This document shows positions 7,574-15,588 of a DNA stretch of 42,472 nt, one piece after another. The DNA lies in NCBI GenBank assembly GCA_017941705.1, contig JAGAVX010000058.1, positions 1-42,472 of the forward strand, written 5' to 3'. Numbering within the stretch: position 1 is the first letter of the stretch; each line of letters begins with the position of its first letter. The DNA comes from Atopobiaceae bacterium (lineage in GTDB: Bacteria; Actinomycetota; Coriobacteriia; Coriobacteriales; Atopobiaceae). A program made the position numbers and the translations under genes. Under the pieces are notes generated by a model, which searched no databases, was not told the DNA's origin, and saw only the letters and a list, made by a program, of their open reading frames with translations.

Positions 7574-9694
7574 CGTCGGCCTGCCCTTTGTGGCATCGCC
7601 GGCTGCATGAAGCAGCGGGCGCATGTTGGCCCCCGCAATGGCCACCGTCGAGAGGTTATGCAAGGTGGCAGCCGTGGTCAGCGGCAATACCCCCACAACG
7701 CCCAGAACGATGAGCAACGTGTTGAACCCCACGATAAAGCGATAGCGGGATTCGATGCGCCGCTGCAGACGCAGCGCCAACGCTCGGGCGTGCACAAGAC
7801 GCTGCAGCGAGTCGTCACGGATGGACACGTCGGCCACCGTCCTTGCGATGTCGGACGCGTCGGAGAGCGCCACCGAGACTGATGCCGCAGCGAGTGCGGG
7901 AGAGTCGTTGATGCCATCGCCAACCATGATCGTGCGATGGCCCGCCTGCTCGAGCCGCTCGATCTCGCTCGCCTTGTTCTCGGGCAGGACCTGTGCCTGA
8001 TAACTGTCGACGCCCGCCTGCGCCGCCACGACGCGCGCAGCCTTCTCGGAATCGCCCGTCAGCATGACGATGGTGTCGATGCCAAGCGCTCTCAGCTCAT
8101 CGAGCGTGTCGGACACCCCAGGCCTTAGCGGATCGTCCACGCAGAGCGCTCCGAGCAGCTCTCCCCCGACCGCGAGGTAGATGACGCTCGCCCCCGGTGC
8201 AGCCTGCTCGACAAGCTTGTCAAAACCCGCAGGCAATGACACGCCCTCGTCCTCGAACACAAAGTGAGCGCTGCCGATCACGGCATGCCTGCCCCCGACC
8301 TCCGCTGCGATGCCGTGGGCCACCACATAGCGAACGTCGGCATGGAGCTCCGGATCGTGCGTGAGTCCCCGCTCTCGGGCACCCCTCACGACGGCGCGCG
8401 CAACCGAATGCGGGTAATGCTCTTCTATGCAGGCGGCAAGACGAAGGATCCCATCCTCGCTCACGCGGCCGGCTGACACGACAGCCATCAGCTGTGGCTC
8501 GGCGGCCGTCAGCGTCCCCGTCTTGTCGAAGACGACGGAATCCGCATCGGCCAGCGCCTCAAGGTACTTTCCTCCCTTGACGACGATGCCCTGTGATGCG
8601 GCCTCGCGCATGGCGCTCATCACCGCAATGGGTGTCGAGAGACGAATGGCGCACGAGTAGTCGACCATGAGCACGGCAAGCGCCTTCTCGATGTTCCTCG
8701 TGGTGGCGAGTATGCCCAGAAAGCTGGCGAAGGCAACCGGTACGAGTCCGTCCGCCAGCCGCTCTGCACGTCCTTGGCTTGCCGCCTTGAGCTCGCTCGA
8801 ACGCTCGACCATCTGGGCGATGGCGTCGATGCGGGCCTGCCCGGGAGGAGCGCTGACCCGTATGACCAGTTCCCCATCTTCGACCGCAGTGCCCGAGAAG
8901 ACACTCGAGCCCTCCTCCTTGTGCACGAGCGCCGCCTCGCCCGTCATTGACGACTCGTTGACCTCGGCCTCGCCTGAGACGACGCAGCCGTCAGCCACCA
9001 GCACGGAGCCCGTACGAACGTGCAGCAGGTCACCGACGGCCACCAAACCAACGGGCCGTTCCACGTCCTTGCCGTCCTCCACGACCCAAACGTAGTCTGA
9101 TCGCGTCACCAGTCCCTGCTCAAGCGTCAGCCGCGTGCGATTGGAGGCATGCTCTTGCATGATGTCCGAGAGGCGCAGCAGGAACATGATGGTATCGGCT
9201 TCGCCGTACGTCCCGCGGATGACCGATGCCCCGACGGCAGTTGCGTCAAGCACTTCGACGGTCAGGCGACCACCCAGCAGCATGCGCAGTCCGGTGCCTA
9301 CGCAACCAAGGGCGCGCGCGATGACCCACGCCGTTCTGAGAGGAACGGGGAGCAGCAGTCGTCTGATTGCCGTCCATGCAATAAGACCTCCCGCCTCGAG
9401 AACAAAGCGCTCGTCCTCGACCGCCAATGCGGTGCTGGTATCATCTGCCGCAACGCTTGCCGTGGGAAGATGGAGAACGTCAAGGGCCGAAACCTGCTCA
9501 AGCACACCGTTCCGGCAAGACGGGTCGCAGCACACCAGCAACGATGAGTTTGCCGCATGCGCCTGAACGGCATGCACACCGGGCAAGGCACGAAGGACGC
9601 CCTCGATTCCCCGCGCCTCGCTGGCCTTAAGTCCACCCGACCGCAGGTGCAGACGGAGCCGGCCGGGGCTTTCTCGAACGATGGAGAAGTCCAT
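7556..9694 (-). CDS. P1B-type heavy-metal-translocating ATPase, CtpC-like, with degenerate CPC motif
   Basis: ATP-driven metal cation exporter of the inner membrane, 712 residues. It has an N-terminal ferredoxin-like, heavy-metal-associated-like domain (1-80) without a CxxC pair, the actuator motif MTGEA (about 248), phosphorylation motif DKTGTLT (about 389), the P1B hallmark HYPHS, and hinge GDGINDSPAL (about 590). Membrane segments flank the actuator domain and two close the C-terminus, the last with LHNLSTVAIAGAN. At the place of the ion-binding Cys-Pro-Cys, the sequence reads YSCAIRLSTP (about 343), so only one Cys remains and Pro is Ser. The overall type and the linked small membrane protein recall the mycobacterial CtpC group (Mn/Zn), so a hard transition metal is a reasonable guess. 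It follows the small gene by 6 bases. Confidence 0.9.
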   Translation of the reverse strand: MDFSIVRESPGRLRLHLRSGGLKASEARGIEGVLRALPGVHAVQAHAANSSLLVCCDPSCRNGVLEQVSALDVLHLPTASVAADDTSTALAVEDERFVLEAGGLIAWTAIRRLLLPVPLRTAWVIARALGCVGTGLRMLLGGRLTVEVLDATAVGASVIRGTYGEADTIMFLLRLSDIMQEHASNRTRLTLEQGLVTRSDYVWVVEDGKDVERPVGLVAVGDLLHVRTGSVLVADGCVVSGEAEVNESSMTGEAALVHKEEGSSVFSGTAVEDGELVIRVSAPPGQARIDAIAQMVERSSELKAASQGRAERLADGLVPVAFASFLGILATTRNIEKALAVLMVDYSCAIRLSTPIAVMSAMREAASQGIVVKGGKYLEALADADSVVFDKTGTLTAAEPQLMAVVSAGRVSEDGILRLAACIEEHYPHSVARAVVRGARERGLTHDPELHADVRYVVAHGIAAEVGGRHAVIGSAHFVFEDEGVSLPAGFDKLVEQAAPGASVIYLAVGGELLGALCVDDPLRPGVSDTLDELRALGIDTIVMLTGDSEKAARVVAAQAGVDSYQAQVLPENKASEIERLEQAGHRTIMVGDGINDSPALAAASVSVALSDASDIARTVADVSIRDDSLQRLVHARALALRLQRRIESRYRFIVGFNTLLIVLGVVGVLPLTTAATLHNLSTVAIAGANMRPLLHAAGDATKGRPTSALVA

Positions 9695-9700
9695 GGCCTA

Positions 9701-10015
9701 CTACTCGTCGTCTTTCATTGGAGCTGCGTCGACCTCGGCCGTCACTTCGGCACGAATGCCCTCCTCGAGCTTGGAGAGACGCTCTTTGACGGCTGCATCG
9801 ATGCGCGCCTTGCGGCGTGCCTCGGCATTGACATCCTGCGCCTCGTCAACGAGGGTCTGCGTCGCAGAGCTCACGACGTCCACCGCCCTCATGCCAGCCG
9901 CCGTCAGCTTCACGACCGCATCGTGCAGGCCGGTTTTCCCACTGGAGACGCGACCGGCAGCGGCGCCAGCAACAATGGCGCCAAGTCCTGCAAGAGCTAC
10001 GCGCGGAATGATCAT
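9701..10015 (-). CDS. Small membrane-anchored PacL/DUF6110-like partner of the P-type ATPase
   Basis: A 104-residue protein with one N-terminal hydrophobic segment (residues about 5-22, Gly/Ala-rich) and then an amphipathic, mostly helical stretch containing HDAVVKLTAAGMRAVD and NAEARRKARID. It ends in the acidic tail EVDAAPMKDDE. The layout (TM anchor, AxGLRA-like helix, variable metal-binding-like end, gene immediately before a P1B ATPase) matches the mycobacterial PacL proteins (DUF1490), small partners that stabilise CtpC, CtpG and CtpV, and the DUF6110 family. The His/Asp metal motif known from PacL1 is missing; only acidic residues and no His occur at the end. The start has AGGAGAGGAA just upstream. 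The domain match is by eye. Confidence 0.72.
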   Translation of the reverse strand: MIIPRVALAGLGAIVAGAAAGRVSSGKTGLHDAVVKLTAAGMRAVDVVSSATQTLVDEAQDVNAEARRKARIDAAVKERLSKLEEGIRAEVTAEVDAAPMKDDE

Positions 10016-10033
10016 GGTAATTCCTCTCCTATC

Positions 10034-10083
10034 GTCACAGTCCCTCCTGTGACAGTCTGTGCAATTTGTTAGACCATTCTAAC
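10034..10083 (-). promoter_or_regulatory. Two operator-like palindromes before the PacL-like/ATPase operon
   Basis: GTTAGACCATTCTAAC (GTTAG-N6-CTAAC) at 10068-10083 and GTCACAG-N6-CTGTGAC at 10034-10053, the latter only 19 bases upstream of the start codon. On the minus strand a plausible promoter (TTGATG, 17 bases, TCTAAC) overlaps the first palindrome. The same GTTAG-N6-CTAAC pattern occurs at 10928 and 15518. Confidence 0.5.
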
Positions 10084-10140
10084 AGGTTTGCATCAAAAGT
10101 TAGATAGGGAATACATTCCGATTACCGCCATGCAGGCAGG

Positions 10141-10210
10141 TCTGTTGCGCCGGGGACACGCCCCTGGACCACGTTTGTGTGGTCCTGGGGCGTGTCCCCG
10201 GCGCAACAGA
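10141..10210. repeat. 32-bp-arm palindromic repeat (REP-like hairpin)
   Basis: Inverted arms 10141-10172 and 10179-10210 match at 31 of 32 positions around the 6-base loop GTTTGT. The arms contain the core GGGGACACGCCCC plus GGACCAC and TGTTGCG modules. The same modules recur in the palindrome at 42306-42404, so this is a dispersed repeat family and not just a one-off terminator. It sits 15 bases past the stop of the decarboxylase-like gene and may also stop its transcription, though no U-tract follows. Confidence 0.85.
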
Positions 10211-10225
10211 CAGGTGGATTGCGGC

Positions 10226-10903
10226 TCACGCTTCCATGCGGCGCTTGAACTCGGATGCCACCGACAGGGGATCATCCGCTGCCAGGATGGCACGACCGAC
10301 CAGCAGTATCCCAGGATGGGTCGCAATGACGGCGTCTAGGTTGTCGAGCGTGATGTTGTCGACAACGGCAACCTCGGCGCTGCTTGACAGGTTGCGCATC
10401 ACGTTGCGGACGAGCGCCAGTGGCGTCCCGCCCATCGCGCGCGTGTTGCGGTGAAACGCATCTTGGCCGTCGCGCTCCTCGTCGACCCGGCGCAAGCCCG
10501 ACGGAACCATGAGGTAGCTGACGCCCAGGTCCTCGAGCTCAGCGGAGCGTTGCACAAGGCCTCCGACCTCGGACATGTCGGCAGCCACCTTGCGGCCGTA
10601 GCTCTCGGCGACGCTCACGACCGCCTCGACCTCCCGGTCGGATGCTCCCGCCAGGATGGTAACCATGTCAGCGCCATGCTCGAAGGCACTCCGCGAGATG
10701 CGCGCGCCATTGTGCCAGATCTTGGTGTCTGCCAGGACCTCGACGTTCGGGAACGCCTCCTTGACCCGCTCGACGGCAAGCATGCCCGTGTCGAGCAGCA
10801 AGGGCGTGCCGACCTCAATGATGTCGATGTAATCGGCTACGGCCTGCACCAGCGAGATGCCATCCTCGACGCTGTACGTATCCAAGGTTACCTGCAGCTT
10901 CAT
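10226..10903 (-). CDS. OMPDC/HUMPS-family protein (hexulose-6-phosphate synthase or ketogulonate-6-phosphate decarboxylase-like), altered motif
   Basis: A 225-residue (beta/alpha)8 protein of the orotidine-decarboxylase suprafamily. The start MKLQVTLD, then EVGTPLLLD, the Asp-x-Lys strand, and VAADM all align by eye with 3-hexulose-6-phosphate synthase and UlaD-type enzymes. The catalytic hallmark D-x-K-x-x-D reads DTKIWH here (codon CAC), so the second Asp is His and the next residues are NG instead of AG. This residue helps position substrate and Mg in the family, so the reaction may differ. The start at 10903 fits the family; 49 upstream in-frame codons would run through the operator. It is monocistronic, with palindrome GTTAG-N6-CTAAC 25 bases upstream. 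No PHI isomerase gene is adjacent. Confidence 0.78.
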   Translation of the reverse strand: MKLQVTLDTYSVEDGISLVQAVADYIDIIEVGTPLLLDTGMLAVERVKEAFPNVEVLADTKIWHNGARISRSAFEHGADMVTILAGASDREVEAVVSVAESYGRKVAADMSEVGGLVQRSAELEDLGVSYLMVPSGLRRVDEERDGQDAFHRNTRAMGGTPLALVRNVMRNLSSSAEVAVVDNITLDNLDAVIATHPGILLVGRAILAADDPLSVASEFKRRMEA

Positions 10904-10927
10904 GGTTCGCACCTCGATTCGGGAACT

Positions 10928-10943
10928 GTTAGTTGAACCTAAC
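10928..10943 (-). promoter_or_regulatory. GTTAG-N6-CTAAC operator-like site
   Basis: GTTAGTTGAACCTAAC lies 25-40 bases upstream of the decarboxylase-like start. On the minus strand it falls just after a -10-like TATACC, the same placement as in front of the methyltransferase gene. It is one of three identical-arm sites in 5.5 kb. Confidence 0.5.
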
Positions 10944-11074
10944 CAAGGTATACACGAGTACCCCGTGAGTCGTGCCCAAGATTGCGGGCACAACCCGCAG
11001 ACGGGCTGATTGCTCGGAGAATACGCAGGTAAGACGCCGGTTTTCAGCAAGGTGAGCGCAGAGCGTGCCAGCCG

Positions 11075-13042
11075 CTACATCAGCGAGCAGACGTTCTTGG
11101 CAAACTCGACGGGATCATCGACCGGCAGCCCCTCGACCAGCAGCGCCTGGTCGTAGAGCAGGCTTGCGTAGAGCGCGAGCTTGTCCGTGTCGCCAGCCTC
11201 CTGCGCCGCCGTGAGCTTGGCGAACACGGGATGGCTCGCATTGAGCTCCAGCACACGCTGGGCACGCGGGGCCATGCCCGCATCGGGTCCCTGCATCATC
11301 ACGCGCTCCATCTCGAGCGAGATGGGCCCTTCTGTCGCCAGCGCCGCCGGGGCATCCGTGAGGCTCGCCGAGACGCGCACCGCAGACACCTTCTCGCCCA
11401 GTGCCTCCTTCAACGCGTTAAAGAGACCCTCGTTGTCCTTGGTTGCCTGCTCGGCCGCGTTCTTCTCCTCCTCGGTCGCAAGATCGAGATCGGCAGTCGA
11501 GACGTTGGCAAGCTCGATGTCGCGCGCGTCAGTGCCAGCGTTCTCGGCATCGCCCGCCACGGCGTCCATGTGATAGGTGCGCATGGCCTGAATCATGAAC
11601 TCGTCCACGTCCTGCGTGCACAGGAGCACATCGTAGCCGCGCTTGACGGCACCCGTCACCGCAGGCAGCTTCTCCAGGCGCTCGCGCGAGTCGCCGGCCG
11701 CGTAGAGAATCTTGTCGAGTCCCTCGGGCATGGCGAGCACGTACTCGCGCAGCGTGACCATCTTCTGTTCCTTGGCGCTGTAGAACAGCAGCAGGTCGGC
11801 GAGCTCACCAGCGTTCATGCCATAGCTGTTGTAGATGCCAAACTTGAGGCCACGGCCGAAGTTCTCGAAGAAGCCCTCGTAGGCCTCGCGGTCATCGGCG
11901 AGCATGGTCTGCAGTTCGCTCTTGATCTTGCGCTCGACGCGCTTGGCAATGGCGCGGAGCTGGGCGTTCTGCTGAAGGGTCTCGCGAGAGATGTTGAGGG
12001 TGACGTCAGGGCTGTCGACGACGCCGCGCACGAAGTTGTAGTAGTCGGGCAGCAGGTCGGCGCACTTCTCCTGGATGAGCACGTTGGACGAGTAGAGCGC
12101 CAGGCCCTTCTCGTAGTCCTCGCTGTAGAGGTCAAACGGCGCTTCGCCGGGGATGAAGAGCAGCGCATCGTAGCTGATGGCGCCCTCGGCATGGAAGCTG
12201 ATGGTACGCACGGGATCGGTGTAGTCGTGGAACGTGGACTTGTAGAACTCGTTGTAGTCGCTCTGCTCCACCTCGCTCTGACGCTTCTTCCAGATGGGGG
12301 TCATCGAGTTGATCGTCTCGAGCTCCTGATGGTCGACGTAGTGCGGCGCGTCATCGGGCAGGTCCTCGGGATTCTCGACAGGCTCGCTCTTGGTGACCAT
12401 CATCTGGATGGGATAGCGCACGTAGTTGGAGTAGCGCTTAATGAGGTCGCGCAGGCCCCACTCCGAAAGGAACCTGTCGGTGTCCTCGGTCTCGGTGGAC
12501 TCGCGCAGGTAGAGAATCACGTCGGTACCGTGGTCATCCTCGCCGTCCCTCTCGCCGGGACCAGCCGGCTCGATGGTGTATCCCTCGATTCCGTCAGACT
12601 CCCAGGCATATGCCTGGTTGGATCCAAAGGCGCGGCTCACCACGCGGACGCGAGAGGCAACCATGAACGACGAGTAGAAGCCCACGCCAAACTGGCCGAT
12701 GATGTCCATCGTGTCGCCCTGCGCATCACCATGCTCGGCCTTGAAGGCCTCGGAACCACTGTGCGCGATGGTACCCAAGTTCTCCTCGAGCTCCTCGGCG
12801 GTCATGCCGATACCATTGTCCGAGATCGTGATGGTGCGAGCGTCGGCATCGTAACTCACGCGAATGGCCAGGTCGTCTTGGTCGATGACCACCGAGCTGT
12901 CGGTCAGTGCGGCAAACGAGAGCTTGTCTATGGCGTCCGATGCGTTTGAGACCAGCTCGCGGAGGAAGATCTCGCGGTTGGTGTAGATCGAGTTGATCAT
13001 GAGGTCGAGGAGCTTCTTGCTCTCGGTCTTGAACTGCTTCAT
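11075..13042 (-). CDS. htpG: Chaperone HtpG (Hsp90)
   Basis: ATP-dependent homodimeric chaperone, 655 residues, within the usual bacterial range (about 620-650). The Bergerat ATP-binding fold is intact: ELVSNASDAIDKL (about 29-41), DNGIGMT (about 78), and GQFGVGFYSSFMVA (about 115). The middle domain includes the catalytic-loop region FPGEAP-like LFIPGEAPFDLY and the NVLIQE segment with SRETLQQNAQLR. The C-terminal dimerisation part is longer and acidic near residues 510-550 (DLATEEEKNAAEQ). The start is chosen at 13042 (MKQFKTESKKLLDLM), as in the family; the ORF runs 20 codons further upstream. No CIRCE or HAIR heat-shock operator could be seen upstream. It appears monocistronic. Confidence 0.96.
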   Translation of the reverse strand: MKQFKTESKKLLDLMINSIYTNREIFLRELVSNASDAIDKLSFAALTDSSVVIDQDDLAIRVSYDADARTITISDNGIGMTAEELEENLGTIAHSGSEAFKAEHGDAQGDTMDIIGQFGVGFYSSFMVASRVRVVSRAFGSNQAYAWESDGIEGYTIEPAGPGERDGEDDHGTDVILYLRESTETEDTDRFLSEWGLRDLIKRYSNYVRYPIQMMVTKSEPVENPEDLPDDAPHYVDHQELETINSMTPIWKKRQSEVEQSDYNEFYKSTFHDYTDPVRTISFHAEGAISYDALLFIPGEAPFDLYSEDYEKGLALYSSNVLIQEKCADLLPDYYNFVRGVVDSPDVTLNISRETLQQNAQLRAIAKRVERKIKSELQTMLADDREAYEGFFENFGRGLKFGIYNSYGMNAGELADLLLFYSAKEQKMVTLREYVLAMPEGLDKILYAAGDSRERLEKLPAVTGAVKRGYDVLLCTQDVDEFMIQAMRTYHMDAVAGDAENAGTDARDIELANVSTADLDLATEEEKNAAEQATKDNEGLFNALKEALGEKVSAVRVSASLTDAPAALATEGPISLEMERVMMQGPDAGMAPRAQRVLELNASHPVFAKLTAAQEAGDTDKLALYASLLYDQALLVEGLPVDDPVEFAKNVCSLM

Positions 13043-13222
13043 GTGGCAGCGCTTCCCTTCGAGTCTGACGGTTGGAGCGCAATGCGCCCTCCTTTTGCAC
13101 AAAGGCTCTTGTACCCAACCGATGCGTCATGAATTCAGTTGAGTGAAAACAAACACAGGAGGGAAGGGCCCCACTGTCAGACGGTGAGGCGGATGGCGGA
13201 CGTAAGGCGCTCTGGGGTCGGC

Positions 13223-13777
13223 TCAGCAGAAGCGCATGCCAAACACGGGGGCGTCCTGCTCGTACTGAGGCAGACGCTCAAAGCCCATGTGCTCGTAGAA
13301 GCCGATGGCACGCGCGTTGCCCGGCGCGACGCCAAACGCAACGCCCGACACGCCCGCCTCACGCAGGTGGGCAATCATGGCCTCCATGAGCGCGCGCCCG
13401 CTGCCACCTCCCGTGTACTCCTCCTGGATGTCGATATGCAGGTGAGCCGGATACTCCTGCGCCGTGAGGGCGAAGGCCTCGTACTCGTCGGCGACACGTG
13501 CGGCATACTCTAGGCCAAGCGCCTCGATCTGCACGCGATAGGGCTCGAAGGCCTGCTGCCACGTCGTGAAGTCCTCCGCACAGAGGGTGTATCCACGCGC
13601 CACGCCGTCGTCGTCGAGCAGCATGAACGCCGTTCCATGCTCCAGATAGGGATCGCAGTACATAAGTCTCGTAAAGCGACCGTGAGTCTCCTCGGTCCTG
13701 GCACGCTCGCTCGCCGTGGCAAGGCACACGGCACGCATCTCGTCGGCATGGTCGGGTGTGTAAGGCGCAACTCGCAT
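13223..13777 (-). CDS. GNAT-family N-acetyltransferase
   Basis: A 184-residue acetyl-CoA-dependent acetyltransferase. The acetyl-CoA-binding region is visible as HIDIQEEYTGGGSGRALM (about 124-141; R/Q-x-x-G-x-G/A type loop GGGSGRAL), followed by GVAPGNARAIGFYEHMGFE (about 156-174), the usual N-x-x-A-x-x-F-Y-x-x-x-G-F motif. The front half with LDDDGVARGYTLCAEDF suits a small-molecule or peptide amine acceptor, but the substrate cannot be told. The start at 13777 fits the domain; the frame extends 100 codons upstream without homologous-looking sequence. It is divergent from the MATE exporter, 239 bases apart. Confidence 0.85.
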   Translation of the reverse strand: MRVAPYTPDHADEMRAVCLATASERARTEETHGRFTRLMYCDPYLEHGTAFMLLDDDGVARGYTLCAEDFTTWQQAFEPYRVQIEALGLEYAARVADEYEAFALTAQEYPAHLHIDIQEEYTGGGSGRALMEAMIAHLREAGVSGVAFGVAPGNARAIGFYEHMGFERLPQYEQDAPVFGMRFC

Positions 13778-14016
13778 GGCAGGTCCTCTCGTCGGGGCAT
13801 GCACCGAGTATATCCCGATGGGGCTAGCGCCATTACAACAAGCATGCATCTTGCTTGCGCGCCGCCATACGCATCCTTGACGTGTCACAACCCATCTGCT
13901 GCAATGGTACGTTGAACGTCCGCCCCAAGGGCGGCGCATAGTCGGAGGGTCACGCAGACCGGAGAAGACACGCCAGATGGCTTGGACTCTTCGGTCTTTT
14001 GTATGCAGGGGGACGC

Positions 14017-15384
14017 ATGGCCGAAGAAGCCACGAACAACGAAGAGGAGTTGCGCGAGCTGTACCTGGGCACGGCACCGACGAGACTCTTCATCACGGCT
14101 GCCATACCCGGTGCCATCTCCATGTTGGCTTCCGCGCTCTATGACGTGCTCGACGGCGTCATCGTAGGGCAGTTGCTGGGTTCGACCGCCTTTGCGGCGG
14201 TGAACCTCGCCATGCCCTTTGTCATCCTGGTGTTTGCCGTGGGCGATCTCATTGGCGTGGGATCATCGGTTCCCATTGCCATAGCGCTTGGCGCTGGAGA
14301 CGACGACCGGGCAAACAACGTCTTCACCTGCGCGGTGCTGGGCATCTTCCTTTTGGGAGCCGTGCTCGGAGGGGCATTCTGGATGTTGGCTCCACCCATC
14401 ATGCACGCCTTGGGCGCCACGGGGGCGCTTGCCGATGACGCAGCCATATTCCTGCGCGTATATGCCGCAACGGCACCAGTCACCTCTCTCATGTTCGCAG
14501 TCGATAACTTCTTGCGCATCTGCGGCAAGATTCGTGGGAGTCTCTGTCTCAACGTGTTCATGGCGGTGCTGGGAGCCATAGTGGAATACAGTTTGGTTCG
14601 CTATGCTGGCCTTGGCGTGTTTGGCGCTGCCTTGGGCTACTCGATCGCCCTCATCGTCAGCGCCCTCGTTGGCATGGTGCCCTTCCTGTTTGGGCGCTAT
14701 CAGCTGCGCTTCGTGCGTCCCCACATCACCTGGGAGCTCTCGCGCGAGATCTGCAGCGCCGGCATGCCCGCCTTTCTCAACAACGTTGCGGGGCGTGTAA
14801 CCTCGGTGCTGCTCATCGCGGCGCTGCTGGCACAGGGCGGCGAGGACGCCGTCGCCGTGTACGGAGCGCTCATGTACGCGAGTGACGTTGTGTTCCCGCT
14901 GCTCTACGGCACTTGCGACTCGCTGCAGCCAGCCGTCGGATACAACCTCGGGGCCAAGCGCACGGACCGCGTCGTCAAGCTCGAGAAGCGTGTCTTTGCG
15001 GCTTGCGCGGCCATCTCGGTCTCGCTTGCGGTGATCATGTTCGCCTTCCCACGGGAGCTCACGCTAATGTTCATAGCGAACCCGTCCGATTCCATCCTCT
15101 CGCTCGCGGGGTCCGCCTTCAGGCTCTTCTCGATCGCCTATTTCCTGCGGTGGCTGCCCATGTGCACGCAGGCCTTCTACACGGCCATCGAACGGCCAAA
15201 GCCCGCAAGCGCCTTCTCGCTCTTCTCGGTGCTCGTTGCCCCACTTGCGACCCTCGTGCTGTTAGATCCGCTGGGGCTTGATGGCCTCTGGCTCAACCTG
15301 CCGGTGGCAACGCTGGCAAGCACTGCCGTCGCCATCGTGATGCTCGTGCGTCTCCGTCGTGAGCTTCGTGGCGAGGCACGGTAG
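14017..15384 (+). CDS. MATE-family multidrug/organic cation exporter
   Basis: A 455-residue integral membrane protein with about 12 hydrophobic segments in two MatE halves (roughly 15-210 and 235-440). Family marks are IPGAISMLASALYDVLDGV near the first helix, GSTAFAAVNLAMP, and the repeat-like second half (AGMPAFLNNVAGRV, GDVVFPLLYGTCDSLQP-like segment). MATE proteins export drugs or metabolites using H+ or Na+ gradients. The start is ATG 14017 with AGGGGG 5 bases upstream; a TTG six codons earlier opens the same frame. Between it and the methyltransferase gene lie 204 bases with a separate promoter, so the two need not be co-transcribed. Confidence 0.9.
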   Translation: MAEEATNNEEELRELYLGTAPTRLFITAAIPGAISMLASALYDVLDGVIVGQLLGSTAFAAVNLAMPFVILVFAVGDLIGVGSSVPIAIALGAGDDDRANNVFTCAVLGIFLLGAVLGGAFWMLAPPIMHALGATGALADDAAIFLRVYAATAPVTSLMFAVDNFLRICGKIRGSLCLNVFMAVLGAIVEYSLVRYAGLGVFGAALGYSIALIVSALVGMVPFLFGRYQLRFVRPHITWELSREICSAGMPAFLNNVAGRVTSVLLIAALLAQGGEDAVAVYGALMYASDVVFPLLYGTCDSLQPAVGYNLGAKRTDRVVKLEKRVFAACAAISVSLAVIMFAFPRELTLMFIANPSDSILSLAGSAFRLFSIAYFLRWLPMCTQAFYTAIERPKPASAFSLFSVLVAPLATLVLLDPLGLDGLWLNLPVATLASTAVAIVMLVRLRRELRGEAR

Positions 15385-15441
15385 CACCCTACCATCAATC
15401 GTCACCCAAACCATGGGCCATACCATAGTTTCCTGGCTTCT

Positions 15442-15476
15442 GGACCGCTCCTTGGATGGGATGCGGTCCCCTTCTC
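15442..15476 (+). terminator. Weak hairpin after the MATE gene
   Basis: GGACCGC (15442-15448) and GCGGTCC (15463-15469) can pair around a 14-base loop, followed by a pyrimidine-rich CCTTCTC. The stem is short and there is no real U-tract, so termination is only possible. Confidence 0.3.
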
Positions 15477-15486
15477 GCCACCAACC

Positions 15487-15533
15487 TTGGGCACACCGGC
15501 CCTTCTTCGTATATATTGTTAGCTAGATCTAAC
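15487..15533 (+). promoter_or_regulatory. Methyltransferase promoter with GTTAG-N6-CTAAC operator-like site
   Basis: TTGGGC (15487-15492), a 17-base spacer, TATATA (15510-15515), then the palindrome GTTAGCTAGATCTAAC (15518-15533) covering the expected transcription start. The operator position is typical for a repressor that blocks initiation. Confidence 0.6.
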
Positions 15534-15588
15534 TTCTTTGCACGAACGTCGACGTACAGCTTCAGACTACCCCGAAAGAAGTGATTCC

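Noticed and set aside
10088..10339. Short frames on both strands with similar Arg/Gly/Pro peptides
   Set aside because: The similarity arises because the frames read the two arms of one palindrome.
11231..12949. 572-codon open frame antisense to htpG
   Set aside because: Same cause; htpG motifs are complete on the other strand.
13043..13222. CIRCE or HAIR heat-shock operator upstream of htpG
   Set aside because: Neither TTAGCACTC-N9-GAGTGCTAA nor CTTGAGT-N7-ACTCAAG could be found; only partial resemblance around 13135.
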